Assembly (NCBI GenBank): GCA_020631735.1
Contig: CM036159.1
Span: 99,521,670 to 99,585,669, forward strand
DNA: 64,000 nt
Direction: 5' to 3'
From: Saccharum officinarum
Taxonomy: Eukaryota; Streptophyta; Magnoliopsida; Poales; Poaceae
Part shown: piece after piece, positions 57,854-64,000 of the stretch
How the letters are laid out: each line of letters starts with the position of its first letter
Numbering within the stretch: position 1 is the stretch's first letter
The notes under the pieces: generated by a model
Seen by the model: only the letters and a program-made list of their open reading frames with translations
Database searches by the model: none
Told to the model about the DNA's origin: nothing
Made by a program: the position numbers and the translations under genes

Positions 57854-59174
57854 AACTTACTGTCGCAGCTACTCCAGAACAACTGACTCTGAAAGCACCT
57901 GCAGTTCAACCCCAATCACCAACTCTCTCGTGCCTCGTCAGTCGCCACGGCATATAATAACATTAACAATAAGGATATGCTCTGAAGTCTGGAGTCTGCT
58001 TGGTTCTGGTCCGACGTCGCGGTCGGATGGCACGGACCTCCTCTTGGAAAGGCAACACGGAAATGGAGTTTATCTGGGTTAGCTGCTAGGTTTCTGCGTG
58101 TCTGAGGTAACCACCATAGTACTTTGCGGGTTTGGAAGCGATGGAGAGCACAGACGACAGCACAGGCTCAACTAACAATATCCCATGGCACATGGCGGCC
58201 ATTGCCCCATGCATCGGCTAGCTTTCTCCTTCAGTCTTGAGAGACATCGCCGGACCGAACTGGACTGGACCACCAGGAAAACTACGGGAGCAAGCCTGTC
58301 ATCAGCAATCAGCTCGTGTTAACGATGGAACGCATGATTGAGTTGAGCGACCGTCAAAAACGAGTCGATGTTTTTTCTGCAGCTGCAGCTGCCCGGCGAT
58401 GGAAGGAAGCGTCGTCCCTATAGCCTTTTGACTCTGCCGTCAGGCAGGCGTCAGAGACGAACAGTACCGACGACAGCACAGTGCTCAACGAACAATATCC
58501 TTCTCCTCCTTCAGATTCAGTGCCCAGCTCTGGTTCTCTTGCTACTATGAAACATGACTGTCAACCAACAGTACCGATAGCCGATCACGCTGATGTGTTC
58601 ACGAATGGCCTTGTCAGTAACCTGCCAATAAGGAGAGGAAGCTGCAGCGAAAACGCCTGGAAGCACCAAGCAGCCAGCCGTGCTAGGAGTGTCCAGTGTC
58701 CAATTGTCTGTGGGCCGACGTGACAAGGTGCTGACTGCTGAGGGAGGCTAAAGGCCCAGAAGGAGTGGACAGGTGGAGTAGCGTCGAAGCCCGGCAAGAG
58801 CAGGAGGACTGACTGACCCCTAAAAAAGAAGGATTGGTTGGGGCCGGCCGGGAGAGCTTGGCAATGGCAGGAAGGATGGATGGATGGATGAGTCGAGGTG
58901 GAGGGACGGAAGGATAATGGCTGTAGGTGGACCAACCAGGCGATTGGGACACTTGTACTCCTCACCAACAGACGCCTCTCACCAACTGAATTATTTATTT
59001 CTCCACAATCTTGGGTGCCCCTCCCCTCGGCGGCTCGGCCGGGTCCTCCCAACCCAGACGCGTCCACGCACAAGACGCTAATTTTTTTCCCAAGAACAAC
59101 TTGGAGGCAGCTAGCGTTGTATGTACCCACTGAATTTCCTACAGGAACAGAAGCAGCAGCAGCTGTATGTGTTT
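57854..59174. other. Intergenic, no gene seen
   Basis: Mixed composition. A 209-codon minus-strand frame at 58585-59214 shows no domain and runs into a MITE. ACAGTACCGACGACAGCACA-like sequence recurs near 58147 and 58460, a dispersed short duplication. Confidence 0.3.
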
Positions 59175-59406
59175 GGCCCTGTTTAGTTGCAAAAAGTTTT
59201 ACAAAATTTTTCAAGATTCCCCATCACATCGACGCATGCATGAAACATTAAATGTAGATAAAAAAAATAAAATAAATTACACAGTTTAGCCGAAATTCAC
59301 GAGACGAATCTTTTAAGCCTAACTAGTTTATGATTGGACACTAATTGCCAAATAACAACGAAAATGCTACAGTAACCTTTTGCAAAAATTTTCACCGACA
59401 AGGCCA
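59175..59406 (-). mobile_element. GGCCTTGTTTAG-family MITE, decayed target site
   Basis: Starts GGCCCTGTTTAGTTGCAAAA and ends TTTTCACCGACAAGGCC. The interior matches the family (ACGAGACGAATCTTTTAAGC). The flanking 3 bp are not identical, so the target duplication has decayed or the ends are slightly off. Confidence 0.75.
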
Positions 59407-60382
59407 ACACTTTACACCAGGTCAACAAAGTGGTCGAGGACTTTCTCGCGAGATGCCGTGATTGTCAAAGCAAAGCATGCAAAGAACCAGAGGCATCTGA
59501 CTCCGGACGCTGCGCATCTTTCCTTTTTCTATTCATGTTGAATGAAGGAGCTGTGATCGATCATCTGGTCTGCTGAAGGAACCTGCAAGTAACAGTCTAA
59601 ACAGACGAAGCAGTTGAGGTACCAAATGGAGGCTTAGCACTGCACGGCAGCCATCCCTTGCTTGCTGAAGCTATCTGGAAGAAGAAAGAAAAAACAACCA
59701 CAACCCGTGCGTGCCACGTCCTCTGTTCTTTCTTGCCCTTTGCCTTTAAAAAAACTTGGCTTTTCGCAAAGCTTCAGGTCCTAGTGTCCCACTACAAAAA
59801 GAAGGCTCTCTCACGCTGCTTCTTTGCCTCGCACAGACTATATGATGCATTGATCCAAAGCCCAGCAGCGCTTGCTTTATTCCGTCCGGCCGGATTTCGC
59901 CTTGCCCGGCTTTGTTCTCCGTCTTTGTGATCCTTTTCGGCACGCATGCGTACAGTGTACTCCTTCCGTCTCGTTAAAAATGTCGCCCTGTTTGTGAGAG
60001 AGATACATTTTTCAAACGACACTTACGGTGGGAGCAGGGATGTAGTGGTACTCGCTAACGACTAACCACTTGGACAGGTCCCCCTGTTGGTGTCGTCTAC
60101 CTGCAGCCACTGAGCCACTCCCACTCTGCATGCACTTCTGACTTGCGCAGGAGTACATACTAGTACTAGTAGTAGCTAGTATGTAGCTGGTGTAGCTAGG
60201 TTTCTCTATCGGTCCAGACTCTCAGAGCTACGCATGTGTTTGGATGAATCCTGAAAGCTGAAAATTTTGGGTCAAGTTTCCTAATCATGAATCTTGAGAT
60301 GTTTACGTGCAGAAGAGTGCACGAAGAAGGCAATGTCCCAACAGCACTGCCCTGCCTGTGTTTGCTGCATGCCTGCGAAATA
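59407..60382. other. Intergenic, no gene seen
   Basis: No gene. TACTCCTTCCGTCTCGTTAA at 59959 resembles a Stowaway terminus but no partner end was found. Confidence 0.35.
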
Positions 60383-60803
60383 GGGCCGGGTTAGATGGTG
60401 AAAAATTTTGGGTAAATTCCTATAGCACTTTTCGTTGTTATTTGATAAAATTTATCCAATTATGAACTAACTAGGCTCAAAAGATTCGTTTCGACATTTA
60501 TAGACAAACTGTGCAATTAGTTATTTTTTACCTACATTTAATACTTCATACATACGTCCAAAGATTCGATGTGACGGGTACTACGCAAACTTTTTTTTTT
60601 GGCCTCTTTGGCCAACTAAACAGGCCAGGGGCGGATCCAAAGGGGGGGGCTGGGGGGCTCCAGCCCCCCCTAATTTCTTGATTTCAATGCTAATTACTGT
60701 AGCAAAAACTTGATTTCACCGTTAAATCTTCGTGCAAATCAACATCTCTGTTGTTTTAGCCCCCCCTTATCCCGCATCCCACATCCGCCACTGAAACAGG
60801 CCC
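60383..60803 (+). mobile_element. GGCCTTGTTTAG-family MITE, split by a hAT MITE
   Basis: Starts GGGCCGGGTTAGATGGTG and, after removing 60626-60801, ends CCAACTAAACAGGCCC. ATA flanks it at 60380-60382 and 60804-60806. The later insertion landed three bases from its right end. Confidence 0.85.
60626..60793. mobile_element. hAT-type MITE, 168 bp
   Basis: Ends CAGGGGCGGATCC and the complement of CAGTGGCGGATGT, with an exact 8-bp duplication AAACAGGC at 60618-60625 and 60794-60801. CAGNGGCGGA termini and 8-bp duplications are hAT features. Internal G-rich and C-rich tracts pair with each other. Confidence 0.9.
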
Positions 60804-60806
60804 ATA

Positions 60807-62428
60807 GTCTACTGAAGTAGTAGAAATGGAGTAGAATCACAAAGGTTCAGTCACATTCAGAGAAACAGAAGGCTGCTTCTGCTTTGTGGATGGATTGATG
60901 GAATCGATCGGGAGCTGATCGAGCTAGGCTAGCAGTCGCTTGCACGTCGTACTACCCTGGCGACGACGTGAAGAAGGCGTAGTACACGGTACACGTGTCC
61001 CGCAGCCGCGCGCAGGATCCGGATTCCGATTGCCCGGCGGCTCGCGTCGACGAGTGTGCACTCGACAGGGACAAGGGAGAAAGGTTGGGCGTCAGGGCAC
61101 CTGTCCACGTGCAGTATGAGTTTGTATATGATATGATGAATGATTCAGAGGGAGATGAGATGATGATTGCCTCATTGGAAGGAAGACTACTTGAGCACGC
61201 ATATAGTGTTGTATAGCCTCCCATTTTTTTCCCCCCCTTGGCTCGACGTCACTGGTGGTGTCTGTCTCGTAACAACAGATGCCAACCGGCGATCAGTTAG
61301 CGGATGAGCATTTGTTTTGTGTGTGTTTGTGTTGAAACCCATGCATGGCTTGCATTATACTACATGTGGAGCGCCGGCGCAGGTGAATCATGTGCCTGGC
61401 GGCTGCCGCACGCGTGACCCTGACGCGAGCCCGGTGATTCGCCGAAAACAACAGTGGCAGTGGATCGCCGATGTGCGCAGAGAAAGCAGGCGAGCGGCGA
61501 CGGGTGGGTCCGGCCGGGGCGTGACGTGCGTGCGGCGGCACCGACAGGCCGCGGTCGCGACAGCTGTGGCGGTGCCGGGGGCGGGGGGCTGGCGTCGCTG
61601 TCGCGGAACTCCAACGACCAGCGTCGCGGCCCCCGGCGGGGCGGGGCGGGGCGGGGGCTAAGGCTAACCACCGCGCGGCTGCCGACTGCGGCCGTGTGTG
61701 GACCAGCCAGCCAGCCAGCCAGCCGCTACCAGCCGAGGGGGGCCGGAGGCAACCACCCACCCGGCTACTCGGCTACTAGCTCGGTGCCGCCCGGCGACCG
61801 CCTGGGCCTGATGGCCTCCAGGCTCCAGACCCCAGCAGACGCCCCAGCGCCCTGCCTGGGGAAGGGAATATAGCCTTGTACTTTGCGGATTCGGTCGTTC
61901 GCTCGCCTGCTCATCTCATCAGCCGCCTCATCAGGTCCGTCCGTCGCCTGCTAGTGCTACATGAACCGGGACGTACGGTACGACCATTGGTCTAAAGCGT
62001 GCGTTGCAGCTGTACGTACAGGACCGCTAGTGTCGTTTGGAGTATGCACGCGTCGTGTCTCTCTCCGTTTGTACAGTTGCAGCTAGCTTTCCAGCTCCGC
62101 AAGGACGTCCTACCCTACCACTGTACAGTGCGTCAGTGCCTCGTTCTCTCATGCACACACACACTTCGGCCTTCACGGCCTCACGCTGCTACAAGCTGGA
62201 GTACTGTCTCCGTCCGTACCGTAGCAGGTCCGTCCGTCGCGATGAAAGCTAGCACAGCCACACGCTCGATCGGTTCAACAGTAGTGCTCAACGTCTGGCC
62301 GTGGCCGTTGTTAAGGCCTCTCGTGCCGCGCGGGCGCCCATTCCGCTGTACAGTCGCCATTACGCTCAAGAATCTCGTCACAAAATTAAAGGCTCTCGTT
62401 TCAGGTTGCACTAGCTAAGCTAAGCTAT
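60807..62428. other. Intergenic, no gene seen
   Basis: GC-rich at 60950-61870 with overlapping frames on both strands, none recognisable. A short (CCAG)n tract lies near 61700. Confidence 0.3.
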
Positions 62429-62722
62429 GGGCGTCCCCAACAACTAGCTATTTAATAGCCAGTTATTCTAACGTGGACAGGAGTGTCCCTAGCAGCTAGC
62501 TATTTGGCTAGTTATTTTAACGTGGACGGAAAAAAATAGGGGACAGAGCAGTCACCAGTGACAAACAAACAACTGATCTATTTTACGTAGCCCAAGAGTA
62601 CGAGAGAGGAACATGTGGGTTTAATAGCACATAGAAAAATAAGAATGTATAAAATAGTCTTTGCTTTTGTCTCTCACCTCCGCGTAAGCTAGCTACGTAG
62701 TTAGCACCATTATGAACGCCCT
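62429..62722. mobile_element. Probable MITE with internal ~50-bp direct repeat
   Basis: GGGCGTCCCCAAC at the left is complementary to the AACGCCC near 62722 at the right. Two direct copies of CTAGCTATTT...TTAACGTGGAC lie at about 62435-62480 and 62485-62530. The target duplication is unclear. Confidence 0.45.
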
Positions 62723-64000
62723 AAGGCGCTGCTCCAAGCTGATGGTAGGTTCCTCTTAGCGATCGTCTGAGTTTATTCATCGACTTTGACATGGTTGCTC
62801 TCATTTTATATGTATTCTAGGATAGAAGGCGCTATTCTTTTAGCGTATATGTACTGTTTTTTTAGTAGTAGGCGACATGTCCATTGAACAACACGGCTCT
62901 ATGGTGACTTCTAAATCTTGACATCTACCAGCTTAGCCTCTTGAAGGTGTTCATAGGGATGATTTTATTATCTACGTGCTTTGTTTTGATTCTACTATCT
63001 ACTATAAAAGTCTCGCTACGGAGTTTATGTTGGTTAAACTTTCTTAAGTTTATCTAGGTTTGTACAAAATATTAGTAACATCTATATCTTCGAATAAATT
63101 TATTATGAAAATATATTCGACGATCTATCTCATGATACTAATTATGTACTATAAATATTAATATTTTCTTATATATATTTGGTCACAATTGAAAACATTA
63201 GGCTTTTGGAGAAGTGAGAATGACCATTTTTATTGGACCGAGGAGGGAGCAAAAGATATAGGTATATATGACATAATTTTGTTATATCCTACCTCTTATT
63301 ACGAATAAAAACTATAAAATTATACTAGTAACTTTTTTGTTGTGATATGTTAGGGGGAGGGCCATGGCCCCTGCCAACCCCCCTTGGCTCCGCCACTGTG
63401 TCTCTAAGAGCAGCTCTAGTATACTCCAAAATCGAACTGTAGGCTAAGCCAAACGAACCAAGGTTTGTTAGAGCCAAAATCAAATTTTGTAGAAGCGTTT
63501 GCGACTACCACCGTAGGCTTTCCAGGTTCGACGGAGACGAAGAGGAGAATCGTGGTGAAGCTGGCCCAAGTCAGGAGCCCGTTGTCGAGTTTGCTCAGCT
63601 TCTTCTTCTCGGTCTATTGTGGTGGTGGGGGCGACACTAACGCCAGCGGAGCTGGCTGGGGCAGCATCGCTGGCGCCAGAAGCAGCTTCGGCGGGGGCAG
63701 CTCCTGGTAAGCCCTCAGCAGGAGCGGCTCCGATTGGGCCATGCCACGGTCACCTTCGGCCAAGGTAGCTAGCAGGGTAAGGCTGAGGATGCTGGTGAAG
63801 ACTCTCATATCATAAACTGGAACACTTCACGGTTGGACTTGCACAAGTGGCAAGGACATCCATAGTACATTCCACGCAAACTCTCGTCGCGTCAGCGGGC
63901 GGCGCCGGCGTGGCCACAAACGAGGCCACGGCCGGCATCAAGGGCAGACCCAACGCACAAGGAGCGGTGCCCCACTCAAATTTTAGGTTTCCAGAGAAAA
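62723..64000. other. Intergenic, no gene seen; one hAT-like terminus
   Basis: TTGGCTCCGCCACTG ending at 63398 is the complement of a hAT-like terminus CAGTGGCGGAGCC, preceded by a C-rich tract. The matching opposite end and 8-bp duplication were not found. The rest has no recognisable gene. Confidence 0.35.

Noticed and set aside
58585..59214. 209-codon minus-strand frame
   Set aside because: No recognisable domain, low-complexity start, and its beginning overlaps a MITE.
59959..60050. Stowaway-like terminus TACTCCTTCCGTC
   Set aside because: No complementary end or TA-flanked partner found nearby.
63614..63808. 64-codon minus-strand frame with a signal-peptide-like start
   Set aside because: Only the first ~20 residues look like a signal peptide; the rest is Pro/Leu-rich low complexity and ends quickly. 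Could be a tiny secreted peptide but there is no support.

Overview
This window is nuclear DNA from a grass, most likely a panicoid (sorghum, sugarcane, Miscanthus or maize type). The evidence is GT-AG multi-exon genes with GC-rich first exons, grass Tourist and Stowaway MITEs, a CACTA element with the 'TTTGCCGAGAGC' subterminal repeats common in panicoid genomes, and plant L1-type and RTE-type LINEs. One 100-bp run of N (326-425) marks an assembly gap. The species cannot be fixed from the sequence alone.

Three host genes look intact. SCE1 (21421-23718, +) is the SUMO E2 conjugating enzyme: five exons, 160 aa, catalytic Cys94. A nine-transmembrane EMP70/TMN protein (36808-38917, -) has two exons, 669 aa and a C-terminal KLD signal. 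CCS52B/FZR3 (52319-56252, +) is a Cdh1-type APC/C activator: ten exons, 515 aa, with C-box, WD40 propeller and IR tail. Less certain are an unrecognised spliced gene (7621-9072, -), an orphan exon encoding an RRM resembling the phragmoplastin-interacting PHIP1 family (49162-49488, +), and a broken trypsin-like protease fragment (about 44925-45400, -). A mitochondrial Zim17/DNL zinc-finger pseudogene (40648-43863, -) is split by a LINE.

Layout: 1-20000 is a repeat field of Helitron ends, MITEs, a tandem segmental duplication, a solo LTR carrying a 33-bp minisatellite, a retroposon, a long foldback, a plastid-DNA insertion with a trnK exon, and a 262-bp tandem array. 20000-24300 holds SCE1 with two MITEs just upstream. 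26683-36094 is one 9.4-kb CACTA transposon with a 3-bp target duplication. It holds decayed TNP2 and TNPA-like genes, a 0.9-kb palindrome, a (TA)n tract, at least one small retroposon and a 1.9-kb solo LTR. 36800-44500 holds the TMN gene, a displaced copy of its promoter and signal-peptide exon, the Zim17 pseudogene, a complete 2.7-kb LINE-like element and two ~50-bp LINE-tail insertions. 46000-49700 holds a LINE-like retroposon, a 1.24-kb Mutator-type foldback with a 9-bp target duplication, and the RRM exon. 52300-56300 is CCS52B; 56800-64000 is MITE-rich intergenic DNA.

The three good genes do not form a pathway: SUMO conjugation, endomembrane trafficking and APC/C activation are independent roles. 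I see no clear new multi-gene system. The most distinctive signals are structural: precise target-site duplications that allow nesting order to be read, a reverse-transcriptase-less LINE with an 806-codon frame broken by one amber codon, a MITE family with unconstrained 3-bp target duplications, and a TMN promoter fragment placed upstream of the Zim17 pseudogene on the same strand.
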